Of a stretch of 55,727 bases of DNA, positions 35,488 to 44,133 are shown in pieces. Both the position numbers and the translations under genes were made by a program. This stretch comes from Gemmatimonadota bacterium (GTDB lineage Bacteria; Latescibacterota; UBA2968): positions 58,782-114,508 of the forward strand of contig PAXL01000057.1 of assembly GCA_002714465.1 (NCBI GenBank). The letters are read 5' to 3'. The notes beneath the pieces are model-generated. The model was given only the letters and a program-made list of their open reading frames with translations. It had not been told where the DNA came from and did no database searches. Every line of letters starts with the position of its first letter. The first letter of the stretch is position 1.

Positions 35488-36507
35488 ATGTCACAGCTCC
35501 CGACATCTGAGATCGGCAAGACGGGCGTCCACGTCACCCAGTTGGGGTTCGGCGGCGCTCCGCTCGGAGAACTCTTTAACCGCGTAAGCGGGAGGCAGGC
35601 GACGGATACGCTCGAGGCCGCCTGGGAAGCCGGTATTCGCTACTACGACACCGCCCCCTTCTATGGGCACGGAAAAAGCGAACATCGCACGGGACATTTC
35701 CTACAGGACATGCCACGGTCCGAGTTCGCCCTTTCGACCAAGATAGGTCGTGTGCTGACACCCGCGAAGGGTGAGGATTTCACCTCCCAGTACTGGGAGC
35801 ATCCTCTGCCATTCGATTTTTACTATGACTACAGCTACGACGGCGTCATGCGATCGTTCGAGCAGAGCCTCCATCGGCTCGGGGTGAACCGTATCGACTT
35901 GCTGATGATTCACGACTTAGATATCTGGTTCAATGAGAAGGAATCTCGAGTGGTTGCGTGGCTGAATCAGCTTTTCACGGATGGATGGCGGGCTCTGGAA
36001 GAGTTGAAGTCGGCGGGGGACATTCGCGGGATCGGCGCCGGGATTAACGAGATCGGTATGATCACGCGATTTGCCGACTACGTGGACCTAGATTGCTGTA
36101 TTGTCGCCATGCCATACACCCTCTTGGACCAGGAGACCCTTGATTCGGAGTTCCCACTATGTGAGCAGAACGACATCGGCATCATCGTGGGCGCGCCGTT
36201 CGCATCGGGAATACTGGCGACGGGTGCGAAAGAGGGAGCCTACTACAAATATGCTCCTGCAACACCCGAGGTCTTGGACAGGACAACCAAGATCGAAAAG
36301 ATTTGCAATGACTATGGAGCCACTCTGATCGCCGCGGCACTTCAGTTTCCACTTCTCCATCCTATCGTTAACGCGATCATACCGGGCGCCCTGACCCCCG
36401 AGCACATCAGATCAAATGCGGAGCAGGCGGTCCAGGACATACCGGCTGGTCTTTGGAAGGATCTGAAGGATCAGGATCTAATCAGGGCAGACTCCCCGAC
36501 ACCTTAG
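35488..36507 (+). CDS. Aldo/keto reductase (aldose 1-dehydrogenase-like), paralogue 2
   Basis: The 339-residue AKR has the tetrad Asp54 and Tyr59 (YYDTAPFYG), Lys85 (LSTKIGR) and His142 (LMIHDLD), at the same numbering as the copy at 12250-13284. It also shares DLDCCIVAMPYTLLDQE and AIIPGALTPEHIRSN. The role is likely NAD(P)-dependent oxidation of a free aldose such as L-fucose to the lactone. GGAGA precedes the ATG by six bases. The gene is single and divergent from the aldolase-like and UxuA-like genes, so the promoters share the 249-base gap. Confidence 0.88.
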   Translation: MSQLPTSEIGKTGVHVTQLGFGGAPLGELFNRVSGRQATDTLEAAWEAGIRYYDTAPFYGHGKSEHRTGHFLQDMPRSEFALSTKIGRVLTPAKGEDFTSQYWEHPLPFDFYYDYSYDGVMRSFEQSLHRLGVNRIDLLMIHDLDIWFNEKESRVVAWLNQLFTDGWRALEELKSAGDIRGIGAGINEIGMITRFADYVDLDCCIVAMPYTLLDQETLDSEFPLCEQNDIGIIVGAPFASGILATGAKEGAYYKYAPATPEVLDRTTKIEKICNDYGATLIAAALQFPLLHPIVNAIIPGALTPEHIRSNAEQAVQDIPAGLWKDLKDQDLIRADSPTP

Positions 36508-36540
36508 CCATCATTCTCTACTAATCGAAGTTTCATGGGT

Positions 36541-36822
36541 CTACTCGTCCCAGCCCCCTTCCGCCACATACCCGAGATCCGTCACCTTCTCCCGAATGTC
36601 GTCGACGCTGGGACATTCTCCCCTGTAACGAACGGTCACCTGGTCTCTTTCGTGATTCGCTTTGACGCCCGAAACACCTTCGATTTCACTTAGCCCGTCC
36701 TCGACTGTCTTCTCACAATGCCCGCACGACATGCCTTTCACCCCAAGCAGAACCTTCTTCGGCCAGAACATCCAACCCTCACTTTCTGCAACCTGCTTTC
36801 GACGCCCCACATCTCGCTTCAC
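36541..36822 (-). CDS. HMA-domain heavy-metal-binding protein (copper chaperone-like)
   Basis: The 93-residue protein consists of an HMA domain (about residues 22-90) with the metal loop GMSCGHC, preceded by a basic N-terminal tail. The fold order beta-alpha-beta-beta-alpha-beta is visible (KVLLGVKG, CEKTVEDGLSEI, VTVRYRGE, DDIREKVTDLG). The GTG start overlaps the CusA stop (GTGA) and GAGAGG lies about four bases upstream; Met18 is an alternative start that gives the bare domain. It probably delivers or buffers Cu(I) for the efflux pump encoded upstream. Confidence 0.88.
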   Translation of the reverse strand: MKRDVGRRKQVAESEGWMFWPKKVLLGVKGMSCGHCEKTVEDGLSEIEGVSGVKANHERDQVTVRYRGECPSVDDIREKVTDLGYVAEGGWDE

Positions 36823-39800
36823 TCCACCTCTCTATGCTTCCACACGTAATAGATCACAGGAATAATCACCAACGTCAAAACCGCCGACGAAATCAGCCCA
36901 CCAACCATGGGCGCGGCAATCCGCTTCATCACATCCGAACCTACGCCAGACCCGAGCATGATCGGGACAAGACTCAGTATGGTAGTCCCGACAGTCATGA
37001 TCTTGGGCCTAACTCGTCGCACCGACCCTTCTACAACCGCTTCATACAGATCACTTGCAGTCTTCTTGCCTTCCTGAAGTCGTCGCGACCAGGCTTCGTT
37101 CAAGTAAACCAACATTACCACGCCGGTCTCTGTCGCCACACCGACGAGCGCGATCAGACCCACCCACACAGCGACAGAGAGGTTATAGTCGAGCCACGAG
37201 AGCAGCCAGACACTTCCTACGAGCGAGAAAGGAACTGACAGCATTACCACCAGAGTGTCGCCGATAGTTTTGAAGTTCAGGTAGAGCAGGAAGAATATGA
37301 TAAAGAGTGTCACTGGAATGACGATCTTCAACCTCTTTTCCGCCCGCTCCATATACTCAAACTGTCCTCCCCAGGCGACACGATATCCCGCTGGCAGTTC
37401 GACTTGATCTCGCACGACCTGTCTCGCCTCCGCTACATAAGCACCCAAGGAGCGATCGACGATATCGACAAACACAAAGCCCACCAGTTGCGCGCTCTCG
37501 TCACGTATCATTGGCGGACCGGTCACCGTGCGGATATCTGCAAGCTGTCCGATCGGGATCTGGGCACCTGAAGACGTTGCGACAAGAACACGTGAGAGAT
37601 CTTCGAGATTGTCTCGAAACCCACGCGCATACCGAACGTTAATCGGATAGCGTTCGCGACCCTCTACGGTATGGTCGACGTTCATCCCTCCGATCGCCGT
37701 TTGGATGACCATACCGACCTCGTCAATAGTAAGCCCATATCGTGCGGCCTGCCAGCGGTCCACCTCGAAGTCAACGTAGTAGCCTCCCGTCACGCGTTCC
37801 GCAAAGGCACTCTTAGTTCCGGGTATGTCCTTCACGACTTGCTCGATCTCGATGGCGATTTGCTCAATCGTCTCCAGATCCGGACCAAAGATCTTGATCC
37901 CAATCGGACTGCGAATCCCTGTCGCCAGCATCTCGGTCCGAGTCTGAATCGGCATCCACCAGATGTTCGGCATCCCTGGAATCTGGACCGTGTGGTCGAG
38001 TTCCTGAATCAGCTTTTCCCATGTCATGCCGGACCGCCATTCGTTTTCCGGCTTGAGCGTAATCGTCGTCTCGACCATCGAAAGCGGCGCGGGATCAGTC
38101 GCCGTTCGTGCTCGTCCCACTTTGCCAAAGACGTGATCCACCTCCGGAAACTGCTTGATCAGCTTACCCTGTGCACGAAGAACACGTTTCGCCTCCGTGA
38201 CAGACATACCAGGTAACGAGGTTGGCATGTAAAGAATGCTACCCTCATGAAGTGGCGGCATGAATTCTGATCCCAGACCGAAATAGGACGGAATCGTAAG
38301 CGTCAGCACAAGGACAGTGCCAACCAAAATGGTCTTTCGCCATATCAAGGCGACCCTAATGACGGGCCCATACATCCAGAAGAGCGCACGGCTGATCGGA
38401 TGTCTCGACTCTGTATGCATCTTCCGGCGAATCAGGAGTGTCATTAGGGCGGGGACCAGGGTGACGGCCAGGATGGCCGCGAAGAACATTGCAAAGTTCT
38501 TAGTGAATGCGAGTGGCTTGAACAGCCTGCCCTCCTGAGCCTCAAGCGTGAACACCGGTGCAAACGAAACGGCAACGATCAGCAGCGAGTAGAAGATCGG
38601 CCGCCCCACCTCTTTTGCGGATTGAATGATCGCTTCGATCTGTTCACCTCGACTGGGTCCGTTGGAGCCTGACGAACCGAGTGATTCCAAGCGTTTGTGT
38701 GCGTTCTCCACGAGAACGATGGCGGCATCCACCATCGCCCCGATTGCGATCGCAATTCCTCCAAGCGACATGATGTTCGACGTCAGTCCCAAGTAGTACA
38801 TCGGGATGAACGACAACAGGACAGCGATCGGCAGTGTGACGACCGGGATCAGCGCACTTTTCACGTGAAGCAGGAACACGACGATCACAAGTGCCACGAT
38901 CAACATCTCCTGCGTCAGCTCCTTGCTTAGCGCATTGATCGCACGCTTGATCAGGTCTGACCGATCATATGTGGGAACGATTTCTACGCCTTCAGGAAGA
39001 GACGGCTCGATCTCGTATATTCGCGCTTTGACGCGTTCGATCACGCGAAGTGCATTCTCGCCATACCGCATCACCACGATTCCGCCTACCACCTCACCCT
39101 TCCCGTCGAGCTCCGAGAGACCGCGACGCATGTCCGGTCCGATTTCGACACGTGCGACGTCTTTCAGGTAGACCGGTGTGCCGTCATCATTCGAGCCGAG
39201 AGGAATCATCTCAATATCCTCGACCGATGTGATGTATCCTCGGCCGCGGATCATGTGCTCTGTCCCTGCGACTTCGATCACACGCCCGCCGACATCGTTG
39301 TTGCTGGACCGTATCGCCTGAACGAGCCTCCCGATCGGAATTCTGTAAGCAAGCAGTCGGTTCGGATCGACGTTCACCTGATACTGCTTGACGTATCCTC
39401 CTATAGATGCGACTTCCGCAACTCCCGGGACACTCTCAAGCCAATACTTTAGCGACCAGTCCTGGAAGCTGCGTAGATCTGCGAGACTGTTCCTGCCCGT
39501 CGTGTCGACGAGAGCATACTGATATACCCAACCGACTCCCGTCGCATCAGGGCCGAGCGAAGGTGAGACACCCTCCGGGAGCTTGCCCGTGACCTCGTTC
39601 AGATACTCAAGTACACGGCTTCGCGCCCAATACATATCGGTGCCGTCTTCGAAGATCACATACACGAACGAAAGTCCGAAGAAGGACTGGCCCCGTACGA
39701 ACTTCACACTCGGCGCCGAGAGCATCGTTGTGATCACGGGATACGTAATCTGGTCTTCAATCAGGTCGGGAGATCGCCCCGGCCATTCGGTAAACACGAT

Positions 39801-39941
39801 CACTTGCACATCCGACAGGTCCGGGATCGCGTCGAGCGACACGTTTGTCAACCCCCACGCCCCCCAGGCCGTAGCAAATGCCACAACCATGATTACCAAC
39901 AACCTATTCCGCGCGCTGTATTCAATAAGTCGTTCAATCAT
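36819..39941 (-). CDS. cusA: CusA/CzcA-family RND metal efflux pump
   Basis: The 1040-residue inner-membrane RND transporter of the heavy-metal type is driven by proton flow. The first helix is followed by NVSLDAIPDLSDVQVIV; the periplasmic metal path shows HEGSILYMPTSLPGMS, EWRSGMTWEKL and TRTEMLATGIRSPIGIKI, which match the Met positions of E. coli CusA, so Cu(I)/Ag(I) is the likely cargo. Helix IV has the charged relay IAIAIGAMVDAAIVLVENAHKR. Length is normal. It follows the CusB gene by 42 bases and overlaps the HMA gene. Confidence 0.93.
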   Translation of the reverse strand: MIERLIEYSARNRLLVIMVVAFATAWGAWGLTNVSLDAIPDLSDVQVIVFTEWPGRSPDLIEDQITYPVITTMLSAPSVKFVRGQSFFGLSFVYVIFEDGTDMYWARSRVLEYLNEVTGKLPEGVSPSLGPDATGVGWVYQYALVDTTGRNSLADLRSFQDWSLKYWLESVPGVAEVASIGGYVKQYQVNVDPNRLLAYRIPIGRLVQAIRSSNNDVGGRVIEVAGTEHMIRGRGYITSVEDIEMIPLGSNDDGTPVYLKDVARVEIGPDMRRGLSELDGKGEVVGGIVVMRYGENALRVIERVKARIYEIEPSLPEGVEIVPTYDRSDLIKRAINALSKELTQEMLIVALVIVVFLLHVKSALIPVVTLPIAVLLSFIPMYYLGLTSNIMSLGGIAIAIGAMVDAAIVLVENAHKRLESLGSSGSNGPSRGEQIEAIIQSAKEVGRPIFYSLLIVAVSFAPVFTLEAQEGRLFKPLAFTKNFAMFFAAILAVTLVPALMTLLIRRKMHTESRHPISRALFWMYGPVIRVALIWRKTILVGTVLVLTLTIPSYFGLGSEFMPPLHEGSILYMPTSLPGMSVTEAKRVLRAQGKLIKQFPEVDHVFGKVGRARTATDPAPLSMVETTITLKPENEWRSGMTWEKLIQELDHTVQIPGMPNIWWMPIQTRTEMLATGIRSPIGIKIFGPDLETIEQIAIEIEQVVKDIPGTKSAFAERVTGGYYVDFEVDRWQAARYGLTIDEVGMVIQTAIGGMNVDHTVEGRERYPINVRYARGFRDNLEDLSRVLVATSSGAQIPIGQLADIRTVTGPPMIRDESAQLVGFVFVDIVDRSLGAYVAEARQVVRDQVELPAGYRVAWGGQFEYMERAEKRLKIVIPVTLFIIFFLLYLNFKTIGDTLVVMLSVPFSLVGSVWLLSWLDYNLSVAVWVGLIALVGVATETGVVMLVYLNEAWSRRLQEGKKTASDLYEAVVEGSVRRVRPKIMTVGTTILSLVPIMLGSGVGSDVMKRIAAPMVGGLISSAVLTLVIIPVIYYVWKHREVE

Positions 39942-39983
39942 AACTTGATCTTTTCAATCTCCACATCCGCTTTCTTCACATCA

Positions 39984-41219
39984 TCAATGTCTCATCACGT
40001 TCTTCAGCTTGCTCTCAGAATCGAGCAGAAAGTTCGCACTCGTGACAACCCACTCTCCTGCCTCCAGACCCGACAGCACCTCATACCTGTCGCCATACCG
40101 TCTCCCGAGCGAGACCTCCCTCGGCTGAAACCGGCCTTTTTCAGCTTCGACAAAGACCGTTCGCATCTCACCAGCGAACATCACAGCAAGTTCCGGTACA
40201 AGGAGCCGTCGCTTCGGCGGACTGGCAAAGGCCACATCCACGAACATGCCCGGCTTCAGAACGCCGGACTCATTCGCCACCTTAATCCGTATCGTGCCTG
40301 TCCTAGTCTTCGGGTTCAGATAAGGGTAGATGTAGTCTACGGATCCTCTGATCCGGCGGTCTGAGAGATACGGGATGGTGACCGTCACAGCCTGATTGGC
40401 CTCAACTGAGGCCACCTCGTGCTCATACACGTCCGCTTTCACCCACATCGTATCCAGCTTGCCGATCCGATAGAGTCTCTTGGCGGGTGTCACGTGCATA
40501 CCAGCAACGGCCGATCGCTCGACCACGATGCCGTCGGCAGACGAGAAAACCGTCACGGCCGTTTGTCGCTGACCTGTTCGTTCGAGATCGGCTATCTGTC
40601 TGTCCGTCAGGTCCCACAGTTGCAGTCTCTCGCGAGCCGAAGCTAGAAGTCGCGCATTCCATTCGGGTCCTTCCGATGCCTTCGCTTTGCCACGAAAAGC
40701 AAGCAGATACTCCTCCTGACCCGACACGAGATCTGGACTATAGAGGGTGAACAGAGCTTCGCCCTTCCGAACGGGACGTCCGACGTGGTCCACATACAAA
40801 TCTTGGATCCATCCAGATACCTTAAGATTCACGTCTACCCACGCGGTCTCGTCGTAGCAGATTCGTCCCGAGGTCCGAATCTGCGACGAGGTCTCGCGTT
40901 CGACGACCTCTGAAGTCTTGACACCGATCAGCTGTTTCTGGTCATCTGTCAGCGTCACAAAGCTCGCTTTCTCGGCATCCTTGGATCCGTCTCTCCCTCC
41001 CTGCGGTACCGGTGTCAGATCCATGCCGCATATCGGACACGGCGCATCAGCGTCGTAAAGCTTCACCGAGGGGTGCATCGGACAGGTGTAGTACGCCGCA
41101 GTGCTGTCGTGGCCGTGACCAGCACGCGGGTCATCGGGCGCAACGATATATTGGGTTCCGACCACAGCGGCAACGATTAGAGAGAGCCCCGTGGCAACAT
41201 ACAGTGTGCTGTTTGTCAT
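39984..41219 (-). CDS. cusB: CusB-type periplasmic adaptor with heavy-metal-binding N domain
   Basis: The 411-residue membrane-fusion protein starts with an N-terminal signal/anchor (TLYVATGLSLIVAAVVG). It is followed by a heavy-metal-binding domain YYTCPMHPSV...CPICGMDLTPV and the barrel-sandwich and hairpin domains (VNLKVSGWIQDLYVDHVGRPV, FTLYSPDLVSGQEEYLLAF), the CusB layout. The ATG overlaps the CusC stop (ATGA) and has GGAGG at six bases. It links the CusA pump to the CusC channel and hands over metal through its Met and Cys groups. Confidence 0.92.
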   Translation of the reverse strand: MTNSTLYVATGLSLIVAAVVGTQYIVAPDDPRAGHGHDSTAAYYTCPMHPSVKLYDADAPCPICGMDLTPVPQGGRDGSKDAEKASFVTLTDDQKQLIGVKTSEVVERETSSQIRTSGRICYDETAWVDVNLKVSGWIQDLYVDHVGRPVRKGEALFTLYSPDLVSGQEEYLLAFRGKAKASEGPEWNARLLASARERLQLWDLTDRQIADLERTGQRQTAVTVFSSADGIVVERSAVAGMHVTPAKRLYRIGKLDTMWVKADVYEHEVASVEANQAVTVTIPYLSDRRIRGSVDYIYPYLNPKTRTGTIRIKVANESGVLKPGMFVDVAFASPPKRRLLVPELAVMFAGEMRTVFVEAEKGRFQPREVSLGRRYGDRYEVLSGLEAGEWVVTSANFLLDSESKLKNVMRH

Positions 41220-42517
41220 GGTCTGCCTCCGTCGACCGGGCGTTGGACAAACTGATCCTGGAGTGAGATTCCCACGGTCGCTTCTAGTTCAGCCAACAGC
41301 TTCGCGTGTGCGACCGCGTGGTGAAACCTCATCAACTCAGCGTCGAGCCACGTGGACTGTGCGTTTTGTAGCGTTGAAAAGTCAACCAGATCCGCCTCGT
41401 ATGCGGAACGAGCCGACCGAAGCGCCTGTTCCGTCTGCGGCAGAACCTGCTCGATGAACAGCTCTTGCTCGCTCTGATGAAGCTGCAGCTCAACCACGAT
41501 CCGCTGAAGCTCCGTACCGAGCCGTTGCCGCTCCTCTTCGAATCTGGCCTGGAGCCATTGGACAGTCGCTCTGGCTTCGGCTGCTCGGGCACCCTGTTTG
41601 CGGCCACGAAAGACTGGCAGGTTCAGCCCGATTCCGGCACTCAGAAAGTCGTCTCCCACAGCCGGGTCACCTGGTACGGCATTGCGCTGTCGATAAGCGA
41701 CGCTCAGTGTCAGGGTCGGTAGTCCCGTTTTCTGAGCGACACGCTCACGCGCCTCCCATTCGCGAATCTGGTGTGTCAGTTCCCTGAGCGTTTTACTGTT
41801 GTGCTCGGCAACCGCAAGCAAGTCGTCGATCGACAACGTCACATCCTGAACGTGGACATTCACTTGGATCTCGAGATTGCCATCCGGGGCGCGACCCAAC
41901 AATCCGTTGAGCCGAACTACCGCGAGTCTCCTGGATGTCTCGAATCCGGTCACTCGGTTGCTGAGCAGCGAGAGCGACACACCGGCCTGCAGAACGTCGT
42001 GCTGACGTCCTGACCCTGCCTCATACCGAGCAAGCGCTCGCTCGGCGATCGAGCGAACAACCGTTTCATTCTCTCGCGTGATATCGATCGCCTGGTCGTA
42101 GAAAGCTAGGTCGTAGTAGGCCACCTTCACCAGCCGAGTGATTTGGAGGCGATGATCGAGCAGCCGACTCTCGGCAGCCGACACAACCTCTTTTGCCGCT
42201 GTTGTCTTCTCGCGCAGAGTGCCCGGGAACGGCAGCGTCTGCATCAGGGAGATCTGTTTCCCAGACATCGGAGTGCGACCAAAGTCCAATGAAACACCTG
42301 GCACGTTCACCAAACTGAACCGCATCATCGGATCCGGTGGCGCCCCCGCATAGGGCAGACGCTTCTCGAACGTCGCGATCCGTTTCTGAAGTGCGGACAG
42401 CGAGGGGTTCGCAGCCAAGGCTTCATCCACGAGCGATTCGAGGTTGGCCGGTTGTGTGCTCACCTGAGCGACGCAGATCGAGGCGCCCAGCAGAGCCATT
42501 AGAGTTGTGCTAAACAC
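41216..42517 (-). CDS. cusC: TolC/CusC-family outer-membrane efflux channel
   Basis: The 433-residue outer-membrane factor has a signal peptide (LMALLGASICVAQVST), then two repeats of the TolC coiled-coil hairpin: AANPSLSALQKRIATFE with TLREKTTAAKEVVSAAESR, and AAEARATVQWLQARFEEERQRLGTELQ with QTEQALRSARSAYEADLVDFSTLQNAQ. GTG start with AGGAG at eight bases. It is the first of the three pump genes and overlaps CusB by four bases. No lipobox Cys is seen after the signal. Confidence 0.9.
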   Translation of the reverse strand: MFSTTLMALLGASICVAQVSTQPANLESLVDEALAANPSLSALQKRIATFEKRLPYAGAPPDPMMRFSLVNVPGVSLDFGRTPMSGKQISLMQTLPFPGTLREKTTAAKEVVSAAESRLLDHRLQITRLVKVAYYDLAFYDQAIDITRENETVVRSIAERALARYEAGSGRQHDVLQAGVSLSLLSNRVTGFETSRRLAVVRLNGLLGRAPDGNLEIQVNVHVQDVTLSIDDLLAVAEHNSKTLRELTHQIREWEARERVAQKTGLPTLTLSVAYRQRNAVPGDPAVGDDFLSAGIGLNLPVFRGRKQGARAAEARATVQWLQARFEEERQRLGTELQRIVVELQLHQSEQELFIEQVLPQTEQALRSARSAYEADLVDFSTLQNAQSTWLDAELMRFHHAVAHAKLLAELEATVGISLQDQFVQRPVDGGRP

Positions 42518-42656
42518 GTTCTTAGCTCCTTCGCTTGAGTACCTGGCGGAATCACCAACTAAATTTGAGTCGGCGAGGGCAGAGACAAACGGCCTGCAGC
42601 TCGGGCAATCAGGAGATACTGCGCCGAGCTAGATCAGGCCTGAAGGATACTGAGAT

Positions 42657-42989
42657 TCAGATCAGGAAGGACTGATGGGTCAGGTATATCGGAGCGCCAT
42701 CAAGGGAGACGCTGGTGTTCGTCCGAGCAAAGCGGGCGTCGTCGGTAGAGCACCGATCGACGTGCGATACAGCTGCATCGGCGACGACCAATTCCGGCAC
42801 TTGGAGGTCCGTCGGAGCGACATATTCGAGGAACTGAGGCGAGGCGGCGTCCCGGACCTCGGTCTCACAGCAGCAGGAGGATGGCTCATCCATCGCACAC
42901 GTCGCTCCCACGAACACTGTCGGACAGAGACACAATACAGTCGGGACGATGACGAGCAGAAGGAGCAGTATGGTATAGGTTTTCTTCAT
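42657..42989 (-). CDS. Small secreted Cys-rich protein of the metal efflux operon
   Basis: The 110-residue protein begins with a clear signal peptide (KKTYTILLLLLVIVPTVLC), with Cys residues right after it that could form a lipobox. A cluster DEPSSCCCETE follows, and the C terminus ends PIYLTHQSFLI. The central part is acidic and low in predicted structure. I recognise no named family, but small proteins of this type ahead of CusCBA genes are common and may bind Cu(I) in the periplasm. No Shine-Dalgarno precedes the ATG; a near promoter suggests an almost leaderless mRNA. Confidence 0.7.
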   Translation of the reverse strand: MKKTYTILLLLLVIVPTVLCLCPTVFVGATCAMDEPSSCCCETEVRDAASPQFLEYVAPTDLQVPELVVADAAVSHVDRCSTDDARFARTNTSVSLDGAPIYLTHQSFLI

Positions 42990-42998
42990 TCTTGTTAG

Positions 42999-43027
42999 AA
43001 TAGACAGTATTTCATTTCTGGTGTCAA
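42999..43027 (-). promoter_or_regulatory. Promoter of the efflux operon, very close to the start codon
   Basis: On the minus strand TTGACA (43027-43022) is followed by 17 bases and TCTATT (43004-42999, 4 of 6 to the -10 consensus). Transcription would begin about 42992, only two or three bases before the ATG at 42989. This explains the missing Shine-Dalgarno. Confidence 0.5.
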
Positions 43028-43045
43028 CAAAGCGACTGCTATCGA

Positions 43046-43083
43046 CTAATTCTCGTTAATTCTGAGGCATTTCGTAGAATTAG
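43046..43083. promoter_or_regulatory. Inverted and direct repeats, candidate MarR operator
   Basis: CTAATTCT (43046-43053) and AGAATTAG (43076-43083) are perfect reverse complements 22 bases apart, and TTAATTCT (43056-43063) repeats the first arm. They lie directly upstream of the efflux promoter and downstream of the MarR gene, a fitting place for its binding. Confidence 0.45.
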
Positions 43084-43125
43084 GCTCGCAGGTCTTGTGT
43101 AGCTGCACCTACCGTCCAGATTGTG

Positions 43126-43563
43126 TCAGGCCGTCGTCTTGGATACCCGATCCAGGCTCCGCATCAGGTTCCTCCACTTCTTCTTTCCCATCTGGTCCAG
43201 AACACCGAGTTGCAGCGATTCCCAGATCGGAATGCCCTGGTCTCGCTTTAGCCTTCCCGTATCCGACAGCTCGAGCAGCCGGATACGTCGATCCTTCCCC
43301 TGCCTGATCTTGACCAGACCTTCGCGTTCGAGCGGCTTAAGGTCCCGCGTCAGCGTCGTCCGATCCATCGCAAGCTTACCCGCGAGGACCGTAATCGAAA
43401 CCGGCCCCTCTTCTCCGATCGCCGAGATTAGAGTAAATTGCGTGGCGCGAAGCCCGATCGGCCGAAAGGCCCGGTCGTAAGCCTGCGTCATTCGTCTTGC
43501 CGCCATCCGCAGGTTCAGACAGGTACAATTAAATAACTCCTTTGAGTCTCTCTTCTTTGCCAT
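43126..43563 (-). CDS. MarR-family transcriptional regulator
   Basis: The 145-residue regulator has the MarR winged-helix core: LRATQFTLISAIGEEGPVSITVLAGKLAMDRTTLTRDLKPLEREGLV, then the wing GKDRRIRLLELSDTG. An N-terminal Cys-x-Cys (FNCTCLNLR) could sense metal or oxidants. The start at 43563 was preferred to the open frame at 43599 because a promoter (TTGACA at 43599-43594, 17 bases, CATATT) ends seven bases before it, implying a leaderless mRNA. It precedes the efflux operon on the same strand and probably controls it by the repeats at 43046-43083. Confidence 0.88.
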   Translation of the reverse strand: MAKKRDSKELFNCTCLNLRMAARRMTQAYDRAFRPIGLRATQFTLISAIGEEGPVSITVLAGKLAMDRTTLTRDLKPLEREGLVKIRQGKDRRIRLLELSDTGRLKRDQGIPIWESLQLGVLDQMGKKKWRNLMRSLDRVSKTTA

Positions 43564-43570
43564 ATGCGTG

Positions 43571-43599
43571 AATATGCACTTACCTTGCTTTTGTGTCAA
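43571..43599 (-). promoter_or_regulatory. Promoter of the MarR gene overlapping its leader
   Basis: TTGACA (43599-43594), a 17-base spacer and CATATT (43576-43571) place the transcription start at or one base before the ATG at 43563. The layout copies that of the small-protein promoter at 42999-43027. Confidence 0.5.
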
Positions 43600-43625
43600 C
43601 CCGGCTGCTCTTCAATGCTTGATCC

Positions 43626-43958
43626 TCATTCCTCGACCTCAATCCTGCTTTCCCAGAAGTCCGCAGCCGTCATGATCATATCCTGCTGTCGAAGGACCAG
43701 CCCCTTGACCCTTGGTAGATACTCCCCCGCCCACCTCGGATCATTCCGCACGGCCTGTCTCGCCTCTCCGAAATGCGTGTAGTCACGATACGCCCAGATA
43801 TGCACAACCCGGTTCAGCTTCCCGATATCCGTCGCATACCACCCGGTCAACTTGACCCCGTGGTCCTCTCGGATCGGCAAAGCTACCTCTCGAACCGCAG
43901 CCTTGTATGTCTCGACCGCTCCGGGTTGCAGGTCATAGATCCTCATATCATAGATCAT
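43626..43958 (-). CDS. NIPSNAP-family protein
   Basis: The 110-residue protein has the ferredoxin-like NIPSNAP pattern: MIYDMRIYDLQPGAVETYKAAV, GVKLTGWYATDIGKLNRVVHIWAYRDY and RVKGLVLRQQDMIM. In bacteria such proteins are small dimers of uncertain enzymatic role, often near catabolic genes. The start at 43958 has AGGAG at seven bases; the longer open frame upstream is not used. It lies after citrate synthase on the same strand but is separated by a hairpin. Confidence 0.88.
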   Translation of the reverse strand: MIYDMRIYDLQPGAVETYKAAVREVALPIREDHGVKLTGWYATDIGKLNRVVHIWAYRDYTHFGEARQAVRNDPRWAGEYLPRVKGLVLRQQDMIMTAADFWESRIEVEE

Positions 43959-44032
43959 GGTTTGGCTCCTGTTCGGTTCTCTATCGTCTAGACCCTTAGG
44001 CCTCACCTGGCCAATCTTTTCCGTACATAGTT

Positions 44033-44058
44033 GAGGCGTGGAACAGTGCCCACGCCTC
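44033..44058. terminator. Hairpin between citrate synthase and NIPSNAP genes
   Basis: Stem gaggcgtgg / ccacgcctc with an eight-base loop lies 75 bases after the citrate synthase stop. No T-run follows, so termination may be partial or Rho-assisted. Confidence 0.45.
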
Positions 44059-44133
44059 GCTTCCTGCTCAGTACCGAATTCGTTGACGACCTCTCGAAAG
44101 ACCCGTCTGCGTCCTCCGCGGCTGCCTTCGGCT

